A stretch of 55,153 bases of DNA, from positions 1 to 55,153 of the forward strand of contig PMSX01000194.1 of assembly GCA_003167495.1 (NCBI GenBank), read 5' to 3'. The translations under genes were made by a program, and so were the position numbers. Below the pieces are notes generated by a model. It searched no databases, was not told the DNA's origin, and saw only the letters and a program-made list of their open reading frames with translations. This stretch comes from Bryobacterales bacterium. Lineage in GTDB: Bacteria > Acidobacteriota > Terriglobia > Bryobacterales > Bryobacteraceae. Of this stretch, positions 15,601 to 24,585 are shown one piece after another. How positions within the stretch are numbered: position 1 is the stretch's first letter; every line of letters starts with the position of its first letter.

Positions 15601-17166
15601 GCGGCTAGCCAATCGAAGAGTGAATTCCTGGCTAATATGAGCCATGAAATCCGCACGCCTTTGAACGGAATCATTGGCATGATGCAGCTGGCGCTCGATA
15701 CGGACATGACGCCGGAACAACGCCAGTGCCTGGAATTGGTGGAAGGCTCCGCCGATTCGCTGCTGAGCATCATCAACGACATTCTCGATTTCTCGAAAAT
15801 CGAAGCGCGCAAACTGCAATTGGAATCGATTGAATTCGATCTGAGAAAGACACTCGACCAGACGCTGAAATCGCTAGCAGTCCGGGCGCAGCAGAAGGGT
15901 GTCGAACTGATCAACCGGCTTGATCCGGATGTGCCCGACTTGATTATTGGCGATCCAGTGCGGCTAACGCAAATTATTGTCAATTTGATTGGCAACGCGA
16001 TCAAGTTCACCGAGAAGGGCGAGATTGTGGTCCACGCCAAGAAAGAAATCGAAGAAGGTGGGAAAGTCAAGCTGCGTTTTACAGTGTCGGATACAGGAAT
16101 CGGCATCCCCGAAGACCGCCAGAAAGCAATTTTCGAGGCGTTCACTCAGGCCGACGGCTCTTCGACGCGCAAATACGGCGGAACCGGGCTTGGCTTGTCG
16201 ATTTCATCGCAACTGGTGGCAATGATGGGAGGCCAAATCTGGGTTAAGAGCAAGCTGCGCGAGGGTAGTTCGTTCGGTTTCACTGCGACGTTTGGGTTCC
16301 AAGCAAGGGTGGAAGACTCCGAAATGATCAACCTGCGCAACGTGCCGGTGCTGGTGGTGGACGATAACGTCACGAGCCTCCGTGTTTTAGAGGAACTGCT
16401 GCGCAACTGGGGTGCCCAGCCAGTGACGGCGCGGGATGGACAGACAGCGCTTTCCATTATGCAACTCAACAAGGCAAATGGCGCGCCGTTCCCGTTGGTG
16501 CTGCTCGATGCCGATATGCCAGGGTTGAGTGGGTTTGAAGTGTCGGAGCGAATGAAGGCGGAAGGTGGCTTGGCGGGCCGCGTCATCATCATGTTCAGTT
16601 CAGCGGGGGAGCTCGCCGATGCGGCGCGCTGCCGTTCCTTCGGGATCGATGCAACTATTACCAAGCCGCTCTATCAAGGAGAAATCAAAGCCGCGATTCT
16701 GCGTTGCTTCCAGGAAATCTCTCAGAGAGAAGAAGTGTCGCGCCCCATGAAGATAGGCCGGGCTGCTTGCCCGCCAATGGAAGTGCTGCTTGTCGAAGAC
16801 AATCCAGTGAACCGAAAGGTGGCCGTGCGGCTGCTCGAAAAGCAAGGTCACACTGTTGTGACGGCAAACAACGGACGTGAGGCATTGGAGGTGTTGGACC
16901 GCCTAAGCTGGAAGGTCGATTTGATTCTGATGGACGTGCAGATGCCGGAAATGGACGGCTACCAGGCCACGGGCGCTATCCGCGAACGCGAGAGCCGCCT
17001 GGGCGGCCATTTGCCGATTGTCGCCATGACGGCTCACGCCCTTGACCGCGACCGGGAACGGTGTCTCGCGGCCGGCATGGATTCCTATCTGACGAAACCC
17101 ATTCAGCTCGACAAACTCTTCGATCTTCTTGAGCGCGTGGCCACCACCGGTTTAGTTGTTGCCTGA
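12682..17166 (+). CDS. Hybrid histidine kinase with double-propeller sensor (HTCS-like)
   Basis: 1494 residues. A signal/anchor segment (about 15-35) precedes a periplasmic sensor of about 14 Reg_prop blades (68-640), enough for two seven-bladed propellers, and a Y_Y_Y domain (about 660-750). Then come a membrane helix (about 757-778), a PAS domain (about 814-930), HisKA with phospho-acceptor H988 in [13 protein letters not shown], HATPase (N box about 1101-1105; G boxes DTGIGIP and GGTGLGLSI) and two receiver domains (phospho-Asp D1276 and D1418). Such sensors bind oligosaccharides in Bacteroides. Unlike classical HTCS proteins there is no C-terminal AraC domain, so output must pass to another protein, and no response regulator or HPt gene is adjacent. 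An ATG 27 nt downstream is an alternative start. Confidence 0.95.
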   Translation: MYPRRHRWLMAFWINRNLCRLALSAIFFTPQLYANLDPRLAITQYTQDIWGAEAGLPTNSVLGIAQTSDGYLWLATEDGLVRFDGVKFTVFDKENTPPLQANDIRALLVDRLDNLWIGTNGGGLTRYKDGTFTTFTTRDGLANDAILSLHEDASGALWIGTDGGGMSRYSNGKFRSFSTKDGLPDDAVFTICTGPDGSLWVGTHAGLARLKNGQFTSYSAKDGLGKDDIRAVYADRHGEVWVGTNGGGLGRLSDGHFVTYTMHDGLSGNMIWSFVEDVSGSLWIGTGDGGLSRFRDGHYSSYTTKLGLPSEKVWTTFEDKEGNLWLGTSGGLVRLKGGPFTTFTTKEGLSSDVIIPIFEDRDGAIWAGTGAAGLNRLKDGHVTVYTTREGLPSDSVFSINQDGSGTLWAGTRKGLAQLRDGRFRPVTGLPNEVVQCSFIDHNGDLWIGTRGGLSHYSAGKFVTFSSKEGLSNDNVHSIYEDAAHVLWVGTGGGGLDKLENGRFTAFTRSSGLSNNVVWAIAGDSTGALWLGTNNGLNYLKDGKFTTFTTRNGLFDDAIFLILDDHRGSLWMTSNRGVFRVAISDLNTFAEGKSRLIRSIAYGVADGMKSKECNGGFQPVGLRAKDGTLYFPTMKGLSALDPLRLTGNPLPPNVVIEQVVVDHRFFNPKKPIKLAPGKGEMEFQFTALSLTSPEKIRFKYMLEGFDKDWVDAGSRRAAYYTNIPAGEYKFRVIASNHEGVWNENGPSSSITLQPHFYQTYVFALLCSVFAAAIFVIAFRLRMRQLRVNETKLVLLVDERTRALAHQARALQESEKRFRQLAENIHEIFWMVDPHNGKFLYISPAFKEIWLQEPESILRDAAAWLDSVHKDDREAVSAAKQSQLSGKPADYEYRIARPDGSTHWVWDRSFPVYDSAGQLDRIVGIVEDITERKRGEEMVLRSRDELQLRVLELKAENVERRRAEQQLKIAKEQAEAASQSKSEFLANMSHEIRTPLNGIIGMMQLALDTDMTPEQRQCLELVEGSADSLLSIINDILDFSKIEARKLQLESIEFDLRKTLDQTLKSLAVRAQQKGVELINRLDPDVPDLIIGDPVRLTQIIVNLIGNAIKFTEKGEIVVHAKKEIEEGGKVKLRFTVSDTGIGIPEDRQKAIFEAFTQADGSSTRKYGGTGLGLSISSQLVAMMGGQIWVKSKLREGSSFGFTATFGFQARVEDSEMINLRNVPVLVVDDNVTSLRVLEELLRNWGAQPVTARDGQTALSIMQLNKANGAPFPLVLLDADMPGLSGFEVSERMKAEGGLAGRVIIMFSSAGELADAARCRSFGIDATITKPLYQGEIKAAILRCFQEISQREEVSRPMKIGRAACPPMEVLLVEDNPVNRKVAVRLLEKQGHTVVTANNGREALEVLDRLSWKVDLILMDVQMPEMDGYQATGAIRERESRLGGHLPIVAMTAHALDRDRERCLAAGMDSYLTKPIQLDKLFDLLERVATTGLVVA
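12883..14371 (+). repeat. Tandem ~126-bp coding repeats (propeller blades)
   Basis: Twelve consecutive units of 38-43 codons, each with the pattern LWIGT-x-GGL-x-R-x-DG-F-T-F-T-x-(D/E)GL-x-(S/N)D. Blades 5-8 are the most regular. Protein similarity is much higher than DNA similarity, so this is an old duplication kept by structure rather than a recent expansion. Confidence 0.85.
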
Positions 17167-17198
17167 CCGCGCCGAAAAAGTCTAGTATCTTAGGCTTG

Positions 17199-17666
17199 AT
17201 GGCCATCTCATTTGAATTGAACGGGCAGCGGAGGGCTGTCGATATTGACCCCAAGACTCCTTTGCTTTGGGTCTTGCGCGACACACTTAATCTGACCGGC
17301 ACTAAGTATGGCTGCGGCATTGCCGCCTGCGGCGCTTGTACGGTTCACATTGACGGCGAGCCAGCGCGGGCTTGCGTATTTCCAATCTCGGCTGTAGCAG
17401 GAAAGCGCATCACGACAATCGAAGGTCTGTCGGCAGATCAGACTCATCCCTTACAGCGGGCATGGATTGCCGAACAGGTGCCGCAGTGTGGTTATTGCCA
17501 GTCGGGGCAAATCATGACGGCCGTGGCTTTCTTGAGAAAGAATGCTTCTCCTTCGCCTGCGGATGTGGACGAGGCTATGTCGGGTAACATTTGCCGGTGT
17601 GGGACGCAGCAGAGAATGCGTAGTGCCATCTTGAGGGCAGCGGCGGAAGTGGGGGGCAAACAGTGA
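17199..17666 (+). CDS. [2Fe-2S] subunit of a molybdenum hydroxylase (IorA-type)
   Basis: 155 residues from the ATG at 17199. Two iron-sulfur clusters are readable: a plant ferredoxin-type set C39, C44, C47, C59 ([16 protein letters not shown]) and a helical-domain set C97, C100, C132, C134 ([17 protein letters not shown]). This is the small subunit of xanthine-dehydrogenase-family enzymes, here of the two-subunit isoquinoline 1-oxidoreductase type without a FAD subunit. It passes electrons from the molybdenum site to an external acceptor. It overlaps the large-subunit gene by 4 nt (GTGA) and begins 32 nt after the hybrid kinase. Confidence 0.95.
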   Translation: MAISFELNGQRRAVDIDPKTPLLWVLRDTLNLTGTKYGCGIAACGACTVHIDGEPARACVFPISAVAGKRITTIEGLSADQTHPLQRAWIAEQVPQCGYCQSGQIMTAVAFLRKNASPSPADVDEAMSGNICRCGTQQRMRSAILRAAAEVGGKQ

Positions 17667-19861
17667 GCACCACAACAAACGCGATCAGCAGGCGTGCAGC
17701 CCTTAAAACCACTTTACAAACGGCGGCGGGCGCCACTCTGGTGATCGGCATTGACGTTCCGCGGGCGAAGGCAGCGAACGAAAAGCCGCTCGTGAATCCC
17801 CTGACGTCGTGGATCAAGATTGATTCGCAGGGAAGGATCACGCTCAGCTATTCGAAATCGGAAATGGGACAGGGCATCTCTACTTCGCTGCCGATGATTC
17901 TGGCGGAAGAACTAGGCGCCGATTGGAAAGATGTGCACGTAGAGCACGCGCCCATGGATAGGGCGTTCGGACCGCAAGGTACAGGGGGCAGTGGTAGTAT
18001 CACGACGCTCTACACCCCGTTGCGTCAAGCAGGAGCAGCGGCGCGGAGCATGTTGATCGGCGCTGCGGCGCAGCGTTGGAACGTGAGTCCCGACGACTGC
18101 AACGCTCGCGGCAGTGCGGTTTGGCACGGCAACGACAAGTTGAGTTTCGCCGAACTAGTGGAGTCCGCCGCAAAGATGCCGGTGCCCGATTTGGCTATCG
18201 TCAAGCTGAAGAATCCGCTGGAATTTGAGTTAATTGGCAAATCGCTTCCCCGTACCGATATCCCGGCGAAGACCGATGGCAGCGCGATTTTCGGCCTGGA
18301 TGTGCGCGTGCCAAACATGGTGTACGCGGTGGTGGCACGCTGTCCGGTGTTTGGCGGGAAAGTGAAGTCGTTCGACGCCGCGGAGGCGAAGGCAATGAAG
18401 GGCGTGCTCGAGATCTTTGAAATCGAGCCCGCTGCGGAGGCGCATTCCTTGGGTGGCGTGGCGGTGGTGGCGGAGACCACTTACATCGCTATGCAAGCCC
18501 GCAACAAGTTGAAGATCCAATGGAATGAGGGGCCGGCCGCGGCAGAAAGCAGCGAAACGCTGCGCAAAGAGTTCCGGCGCGTCGTCGATTCGTCGATGAA
18601 AGTCATCATCAACGAAGGAAATGCGGACGCGGCGATGGCGCAGGCGCCGACAGATAAGAAGGTCGCGTGCGATTACGAATTGCCCTTCCAGGCGCACGCC
18701 ACCATGGAACCGATGAACTGTACCGTTCACATTGAGAATGGCCGCGCGGAGGTATGGGCGCCGCATCAAGCACCTGATATGGTGCAAATGGTTGTTGCCA
18801 AAGTAAGCGGCATCGCGCCGGACAAAATTCAGGTGCACGCCACATTTATGGGTGGTGGCTTTGGGCGGCGCTACCAGGCGGACTTTCCCACCGAAGCTAC
18901 GCAGATTGCCAAGCGAGTGAACCGTCCGGTGCAATTGGTCTGGTCCCGCGAAGACGATATGACGCACGATTTCTATCGGCCGGCGTCGTATCACCGGATG
19001 AACGGAGCCGTGGACTTGCATGGAAACATCACGGCGTGGTATCACAAGTACACGTCGACGCCGATTTCAGAGTGGTTTTCGCCGAATGCAGCCCCCGAGT
19101 CGTCGGAGTTGGGATTGTGTTCGCAATTGCCGTATCTCACGAAGAGCTACAAACTTGAATATACGCCGGCGAAGTCGTATGTGCCCAGAGCATGGTGGCG
19201 CTCGGTCGAAGCTTCGGTGGTTGGGTTCGTGCTGGAAAGCTACATGGACGAACTGGCCCATGCGGCGGGGATGGATCCGTATGAATTCCGGATGCGGGCA
19301 TTGGGCGAAGATCGTCTAGTAAAAGATGCGCTCGACAAAGAGGAACGGCCGCTCGACACAGCGCGGTTCAAAGGCGTGCTGCAACTGTGTGCTGAAAAAG
19401 GCAATTGGGGTAAGCCGATGGAGACGGGGAGGGGACGGGGTATCGCCTGCCACTATGCTTTTCATAGTTATGTGGCGAATTTGGCGGAAGTGACGGTGAA
19501 AAACGGGACGGTGAAGGTGGATCGTATCGTATCGGCGGTCGATATCGGCGTACCCGTCAATCCTGATGGCATTCGCGCGCAAGTAGAGAGCGCGATCGTT
19601 TATGGCTTGACTGCGGCGCTGAAGAGCGAAATTACCGTGCATAATGGCCGCGCCGTACAAACCAACTTCAACAAGTTCGCAACGCTGTCGATGAAAGAAA
19701 CGCCTTTGATCGAGGTTCACATTGTGCAGAGCGCCAAGGCACCGACGGGTATCGGCGAACCGGGCTTGCCGCCGACTGCGCCCGCGTTGACCAATGCGAT
19801 TTTTGCAGCCACCGGAAAGCGCATTCGCAAGTTGCCGATTCAGCCTGGCGACTTGGCGTGA
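17663..19861 (+). CDS. Molybdopterin-binding large subunit, isoquinoline oxidoreductase type (IorB-like)
   Basis: 732 residues from a GTG start overlapping the small-subunit stop. A twin-arginine signal ([10 protein letters not shown] at 10-11, then a hydrophobic run and AKA) indicates Tat export of the folded two-subunit complex. Molybdenum-cofactor motifs include [33 protein letters not shown] and the active-site Glu in [15 protein letters not shown] (about 699). Enzymes of this group hydroxylate N-heterocycles or oxidise aldehydes with water and feed cytochromes. No cytochrome c or XdhC/MobA-type maturation gene is nearby, so the acceptor and insertion factors are encoded elsewhere. The substrate cannot be told from sequence. 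Confidence 0.94.
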   Translation: MSTTTNAISRRAALKTTLQTAAGATLVIGIDVPRAKAANEKPLVNPLTSWIKIDSQGRITLSYSKSEMGQGISTSLPMILAEELGADWKDVHVEHAPMDRAFGPQGTGGSGSITTLYTPLRQAGAAARSMLIGAAAQRWNVSPDDCNARGSAVWHGNDKLSFAELVESAAKMPVPDLAIVKLKNPLEFELIGKSLPRTDIPAKTDGSAIFGLDVRVPNMVYAVVARCPVFGGKVKSFDAAEAKAMKGVLEIFEIEPAAEAHSLGGVAVVAETTYIAMQARNKLKIQWNEGPAAAESSETLRKEFRRVVDSSMKVIINEGNADAAMAQAPTDKKVACDYELPFQAHATMEPMNCTVHIENGRAEVWAPHQAPDMVQMVVAKVSGIAPDKIQVHATFMGGGFGRRYQADFPTEATQIAKRVNRPVQLVWSREDDMTHDFYRPASYHRMNGAVDLHGNITAWYHKYTSTPISEWFSPNAAPESSELGLCSQLPYLTKSYKLEYTPAKSYVPRAWWRSVEASVVGFVLESYMDELAHAAGMDPYEFRMRALGEDRLVKDALDKEERPLDTARFKGVLQLCAEKGNWGKPMETGRGRGIACHYAFHSYVANLAEVTVKNGTVKVDRIVSAVDIGVPVNPDGIRAQVESAIVYGLTAALKSEITVHNGRAVQTNFNKFATLSMKETPLIEVHIVQSAKAPTGIGEPGLPPTAPALTNAIFAATGKRIRKLPIQPGDLA

Positions 19862-19878
19862 CGCGCTACCGAAGCTCC

Positions 19879-20901
19879 TTATTCTCTCCGCTTCGCTGAC
19901 CACTGTCCGTCTGAGCGCCCTTCCACTCGCATGCGGCCTTTTGCGGAATTATCGTCAACCCAGCCCGCCAGGAATGCCGTGACCGGCCCTGGGACTCCGA
20001 GACCGGTATCCTTCGGCCACTCACCCGAGAATGACAGTTCCACGTAACCGTCGCGCCATGTGCCAGTGACTGGCCGCTCAACTCCCAATCCGCCGGACCA
20101 AGTTCCCTTGACCTTGTTTCCCTCGCGAGTTAGCTTAATAGAACCTTCCAATGGGCCCGCATCGCTCGCATATCGCACATCCCAGGTGCCGGCCACATCG
20201 GAGCCATTCTTAACGGGCAGAGACGCGGTCGGCGTAATCCGCACGTTGGAAAAATACGATTCTTCGCCCGCGTAGCCCCACAGTGCCACTGCGCCTCGCA
20301 AGTCCTCTCCCTTCAAACCGTCGACTACCAGAGTCGGTTTTGCCGATCCGTTCAAATAGAGCTTGGCCGTGCGCCCCGCCACTTCAATTCTCACTTGTGT
20401 CCAAGTTTCCAGTTCAAGATCCGCGTGCGACTCATAAACCCAAGGCCACCCCCTGCGCAACTCGTACCATCCGAAACCCGGCACTGCGCTATATTGCACC
20501 GCGTGGTTGCGCATCGCTTGATCTTCCACGCCGGCATTCCCCGGCCGCAGATAGAAGAGTTCATAGTGCGACGCATCTGGCCTTGCCCGAAATGCAATGC
20601 CCAAAAATCCTGGGTTCCTGACTCCCTTCGGCGTCGTTACCTTCAGGGCGAGATCGGCCTCAATTATGCCGTCCTGGAAATCTGTCCCGGGCAACACTGC
20701 AAAGCCGTCGGCGGAACCATCCATTGTGAGCCGGATCGCTTCGCGTCCTTGATACTCCACTGCCTCCACCTTCACGTTCCGAGCGATCAGCCCTGTTGTC
20801 TCCTTTAGGGGAAACGTTTGCCGCGCGGGAGTCTGTCCGAACGCGCTACCACTAGCCAACGCTGCTACGGCGGCACACTTCAGCAAATTAGTTTGCATCA
20901 T
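19879..20901 (-). CDS. Secreted LamG-like (concanavalin fold) protein
   Basis: 340 residues with signal peptide (to about AFGQ, 23). Residues 30-225 show a jelly-roll lectin/glucanase-like pattern: FQDGIIEADLALKV, LGIAFRARPDASHYELFYLRP, WTQVRIEVAGRTAKLYLNG and a closing GYAGEESYFSNVRI. This resembles LamG and DUF1080-type glycan-binding modules. A C-terminal beta domain (235-340) with IKLTREGNKVKGTWSGG is lipocalin- or Avl-like. No catalytic residues are identifiable. Residues 70-205 resemble the protein at 42133-43347, so the two are paralogues in part. Convergent with the molybdenum hydroxylase. Confidence 0.75.
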   Translation of the reverse strand: MMQTNLLKCAAVAALASGSAFGQTPARQTFPLKETTGLIARNVKVEAVEYQGREAIRLTMDGSADGFAVLPGTDFQDGIIEADLALKVTTPKGVRNPGFLGIAFRARPDASHYELFYLRPGNAGVEDQAMRNHAVQYSAVPGFGWYELRRGWPWVYESHADLELETWTQVRIEVAGRTAKLYLNGSAKPTLVVDGLKGEDLRGAVALWGYAGEESYFSNVRITPTASLPVKNGSDVAGTWDVRYASDAGPLEGSIKLTREGNKVKGTWSGGLGVERPVTGTWRDGYVELSFSGEWPKDTGLGVPGPVTAFLAGWVDDNSAKGRMRVEGRSDGQWSAKRRE

Positions 20902-21058
20902 CTTGCGGAGTCCGGAGCACGTATTCGCCCAAATCCTATGCCGTTTTTGGAACCACTTACGCGCGTGGCCTGCCGGGGTGTGTGTCCACCTCTGGGAAAA
21001 CCGCGCTCACAAATGAACACCGAGGGATGCGTACTCCAAACTAAGGTAAGCTATCTCA

Positions 21059-21589
21059 ATGCAACGCGTGACTCGCCATAGATTTCTATTGGGAGCATTC
21101 ATCCTCCTCGTCGAATCAGTCGCCCACTCCGTCGCCAATTCACCCAGCGCCCCTAAAGCCCTTCAGCCTCCCAAAGACCAAGTTTTAATCCTGCACCTAA
21201 ACGCGAAGGGCCAACAGATCTATGTATGCGAAGCTGCGGCCGGCGACTCCGCGTGGAAATTCAAAGCGCCCCAAGCGAATCTGTATGCCGAGAGCGGCGA
21301 ATTGTTCGGCCGCCACTTCGCCGGGCCAACGTGGGAGTCAAACGATGGCAGCCGCGTCGTCGGCAAGGTGATGGCCAGCGCTCCGTCTCCCGATTCAGAC
21401 GCGATTCCTTGGCTGCTGCTAACGGCGACATCTCACCACGGAGCGGGTGTTTTCTCCAAAGTGCAGAGCATCCAGCGATTGAATACGAAAGGCGGCGTCG
21501 CCCCGTCAGCTGGCTGCAGTGCACAGAACCAAAAGGAGGAGACACAGGTTCCCTATGAAGCCAGCTACTACTTCTATGGGACACGTTGA
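21059..21589 (+). CDS. Secreted DUF3455 protein
   Basis: 176 residues with a signal peptide (about 1-27). The rest follows the DUF3455 pattern: the QQIYVCEA...WKFKAPQANL block, a GRHFAGPTWESNDGSRVVGK block, PWLLLTATSHHGAGVFSKV and the C-terminal Cys plus VPYEASYYFYG ending. The function is unknown; it is exported and found in soil bacteria and fungi. It is short-spaced and convergent to the ADOP permease (5 nt between stops). Confidence 0.9.
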   Translation: MQRVTRHRFLLGAFILLVESVAHSVANSPSAPKALQPPKDQVLILHLNAKGQQIYVCEAAAGDSAWKFKAPQANLYAESGELFGRHFAGPTWESNDGSRVVGKVMASAPSPDSDAIPWLLLTATSHHGAGVFSKVQSIQRLNTKGGVAPSAGCSAQNQKEETQVPYEASYYFYGTR

Positions 21590-21594
21590 CTCTT

Positions 21595-24057
21595 CTATTC
21601 GACCCGCAGCGCCGTAAGGGGCGCAAGCTGTGCCGCTCGCCGCGCTGGAATGTAGGCCGCCGCTAGCGCAACTCCCCAAATCAACGCGGCCACCGCGCAG
21701 ATCGTCATCGAATCCGTTGGTTTCACCTCGAACAACAAACTCGCAACCATCCGTCCAAACCACAGCGAAATCGCCAAACCCAACACCAAACCCGTAACCG
21801 CTGTAATAAAAACCTGCCGCAGGATCAACAAATTCACATCGCCAGGTTTCGCCCCAAGCGCCATCCGTATTCCGACCTCCCGCGTCCTGAGACCCACTGT
21901 ATAAGAAACCACCCCATAAATACCCACAGTCGCCAGAACCAGCGCTAACACCCCAAACACCACAATCAGTGCCAGTGCAAACGTACGTTGCGCTAGCGAT
22001 TTCGCAATATAAGCATCCATCGGCTGCAAATGAAAAATCGGCAGTGTCGGATCAACTGCATGCATAGCCGCGCGCACACCAGGTTCAATGCGCTCGGCAC
22101 TCACGCTCGAACGGACCACCAGTCTCGCATAACCTTGTGGGTCCGCTGCCTGCGCAAACACGAAATAAGCCGCCGCATCAGGCGCTTTGTCCAACCCATA
22201 CTGATGCACATCTCCCACAACGCCCACAACAGTCGCCCAAGGCTGCTTGTCATCTCGTGCGAAGAGTTGCACGTGTTGGCCAATCGGGTCTTGCCCGTTA
22301 AATCTCAAACGCGCACAAGACTCACTCACCAGTGCCACCGGGGCCAGCCCGCGCCTGTCTCGTTCTTCAATCAACCGTCCTCGCAGCAACGAAATTTTCA
22401 TCGCGCGCAAATATCCAGGCGAGACAAAATACGTATCAATGTGCGCCGCATCGCTGTTCGCCGCCAGCGCCTGTTCACGAACATAGAACCGGTTCGTCTG
22501 CGGATGACTCAGCGGCAGCGTGCTGGCGTAACCCGCCGCCTCCACGCTGGGAATCGTCATCATGTGAGCCACTACCGCGTCGTAGCAGCCAAGAACCTTT
22601 TCGGCTGTGTCGTGATGAAGCCAATCGGGCAAGAGACTCAACGTGAGCACATTCCGCGGATCGTATCCAGGATTCACGCCAAGCAGACGCAAGTAACTCT
22701 TTCCCAGCAAGCCGACTCCCAATACCAAGACAAAGGCCAACGCGATTTCTACTGTGATAAGGGCAGTAAGAAATCCGAGATTCGCGCGCCCTTTGCTTGA
22801 ATTTGTTGCGCCTTGCAACACCGAACGTAAGTCAAGCCGAGAAGCTTGTAGCGCTGGCAGCACTCCGAACAGCAACCCCGTTACACCACTCACAGACAAG
22901 CCCCAAAGCAGCATCGAAATATCCGGTCTAATTTCATCCACGCGCGGTATCTCGCTCGCTCCCAAATGGGAGATGAGTCGCGTCACCCAATACGCGCACC
23001 CAACACCGGCGACGCCTCCTAGAAGGGCCAGCACCAAACTCTCCGTCAGCATCTGCCGCACAAGCCTCCCTCGGCCTGCTCCCAACGACGCGCGTAACGC
23101 CATTTCCGCCCTGCGCACTGTTGCGCGCACCAGCAGTAAGTTCGCTACATTGCTGCAAGCCAATAGCAGCAACAGCCCCACTGCGCCAAACAGAACCATG
23201 AGTGCCGCATCGAAGCGTCCCATCAAACTCTTGCGCAGGGGCACGAGGACAACTGACGCGTCCCGTGCATAGTCAGCCGGGTATTCCCGCGCTAAGTCGT
23301 GCATGATCGAATTCAGTTCCGCTCGTGCTTGGCCCGGCGTGATCCCGGGCTTGAGCCGCCCGATCACGCGCCGCCCCCGGCACGAGCGGCAGTGATCTTC
23401 GTTCAAATCCCAACCGAGCGGCACATAACCCTGCGGGATTTCCCCTACATTAGACATGTGGATGGGATGGAAATCGGCTGGCAGTACTCCAATGACTGTG
23501 TAGCTTCTGTCTGCCAACGTCGTCACCCTTCGACCAATCACACCTGGATCGCCACCAAATTTGCGCGCCCACAAGCCATAACTGAGAATCAATTTGTCTG
23601 CTGTTTTCGGCCGATCGTCTTCAGCAGCGAATGACCGGCCGAGATACATCTTGATCCCAAGTGCATCGAAGAAGTCGTAATTCACCGCCAGGCCACGGAT
23701 TAAATCGACTTCACCATTCGAAAGCATGCGTAGACCACCGAAGTCGCCCCAAATACACAGCGTTTCAAACGAGTGGCTCCGCGTCCTCCAGTCATAGACC
23801 GTCGGTACTGCGATACCTTCCGGATTCGGCGTGCGTCCGTCCGATTCCGCGATGGTGACTAATCGGTCCGGATCGCGGTATGGCAGCGGGTTCAGCGAAA
23901 TAGATCTCAATACGCTGAACGTCGCAGTGTTGGCCCCAATGCCGAGCGCCAATGTTGCCACGGCAATCGCGGTAAACAGCGGCGCTTTGACAAGCGCGCG
24001 AATGGCAAAACGAACATCCTGATAAAAGAATTCAACCCAGACAGGCGGCGGGATCAC
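21595..24057 (-). CDS. MacB/FtsX-like permease, acidobacterial duplicated orphan type (ADOP)
   Basis: 820 residues from a GTG start. The N-terminal DVRFAIRALVKAPLFTAIAV leads into a first membrane helix (about 28-50). A MacB-type periplasmic domain (about 55-245) follows, then an FtsX block of three to four helices (about 280-420, including LLLLACSNVANLLLVRATVR), a second periplasmic domain (about 450-650) and a second FtsX block to the end. This doubled architecture without an adjacent ATPase gene defines the ADOP group common in Acidobacteriota. The export or signalling role is unknown. A partial second copy of the family occurs at the right window edge. Confidence 0.93.
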   Translation of the reverse strand: MIPPPVWVEFFYQDVRFAIRALVKAPLFTAIAVATLALGIGANTATFSVLRSISLNPLPYRDPDRLVTIAESDGRTPNPEGIAVPTVYDWRTRSHSFETLCIWGDFGGLRMLSNGEVDLIRGLAVNYDFFDALGIKMYLGRSFAAEDDRPKTADKLILSYGLWARKFGGDPGVIGRRVTTLADRSYTVIGVLPADFHPIHMSNVGEIPQGYVPLGWDLNEDHCRSCRGRRVIGRLKPGITPGQARAELNSIMHDLAREYPADYARDASVVLVPLRKSLMGRFDAALMVLFGAVGLLLLLACSNVANLLLVRATVRRAEMALRASLGAGRGRLVRQMLTESLVLALLGGVAGVGCAYWVTRLISHLGASEIPRVDEIRPDISMLLWGLSVSGVTGLLFGVLPALQASRLDLRSVLQGATNSSKGRANLGFLTALITVEIALAFVLVLGVGLLGKSYLRLLGVNPGYDPRNVLTLSLLPDWLHHDTAEKVLGCYDAVVAHMMTIPSVEAAGYASTLPLSHPQTNRFYVREQALAANSDAAHIDTYFVSPGYLRAMKISLLRGRLIEERDRRGLAPVALVSESCARLRFNGQDPIGQHVQLFARDDKQPWATVVGVVGDVHQYGLDKAPDAAAYFVFAQAADPQGYARLVVRSSVSAERIEPGVRAAMHAVDPTLPIFHLQPMDAYIAKSLAQRTFALALIVVFGVLALVLATVGIYGVVSYTVGLRTREVGIRMALGAKPGDVNLLILRQVFITAVTGLVLGLAISLWFGRMVASLLFEVKPTDSMTICAVAALIWGVALAAAYIPARRAAQLAPLTALRVE

Positions 24058-24086
24058 ACTACCATCAGAATCGCACGCCCCAGACG

Positions 24087-24401
24087 CTACCCGACTATGA
24101 CTTCACTGATCTGAATCACTGGAGTCTGGTTTGTGTAGTTTGGAATATCACCCATGATCTCCTGCGCGTGCGGACCGAAGCCCGCTTGAAAGGACTCAAC
24201 GGACTCGCAGAAAAGATGGCCCGCAGCGATGTACGTTGCAGGCGCACCCGGAGCACCTCCAGCAAGTCCCTTGTCAACTGTGTAGTACTTACAGCTATCG
24301 CCCATTTTGCTCTTTACCATCGGCATGTGTTCGTCGCGGTAATACTCGTGATCGAATTGCGCCCCGGGCGGGTTTGGGTAAAACACGCTGACTTTGATCA
24401 T
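24087..24401 (-). CDS. EthD-family small protein
   Basis: 104 residues from the ATG at 24401, chosen because a strong GAGGAGAG site sits just upstream; the open frame to 24797 adds residues with no family resemblance. The ferredoxin-like alpha/beta fold is indicated by MIKVSVFYPNPPGAQFDHEY, HMPMVKSKMGD and the ITP-QISEVI end. EthD proteins act with P450 systems in ether degradation or in polyketide-type cyclisation; here no such neighbour is present, so the role is unknown. It is divergent from the M1 peptidase. Confidence 0.85.
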   Translation of the reverse strand: MIKVSVFYPNPPGAQFDHEYYRDEHMPMVKSKMGDSCKYYTVDKGLAGGAPGAPATYIAAGHLFCESVESFQAGFGPHAQEIMGDIPNYTNQTPVIQISEVIVG

Positions 24402-24585
24402 CGCTTCTCTCCTCGCTTCTGGCCTGTTCTTCGCAGCTTTAATCCTACAAAATCGCCTCCACGTCCGCTCGGCTAGCAGGCACAAAGCGCCAGCCTCGGA
24501 CTGGTTTCGTAGCCGCATTCTATGACCCCGATATGCTCTCATAAATACAGGACATTCAAGAAAACTTTCCATCGGAGGTAAGTTC

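Noticed and set aside
18230..19045. 271-codon minus-strand open frame inside the molybdenum hydroxylase gene
   Set aside because: His/Arg-rich antisense shadow of a gene whose cofactor motifs are intact on the plus strand.
22030..22800. 256-codon plus-strand open frame inside the ADOP permease gene
   Set aside because: Antisense shadow with Arg/His/Gln-rich translation; the minus-strand permease is domain-complete.
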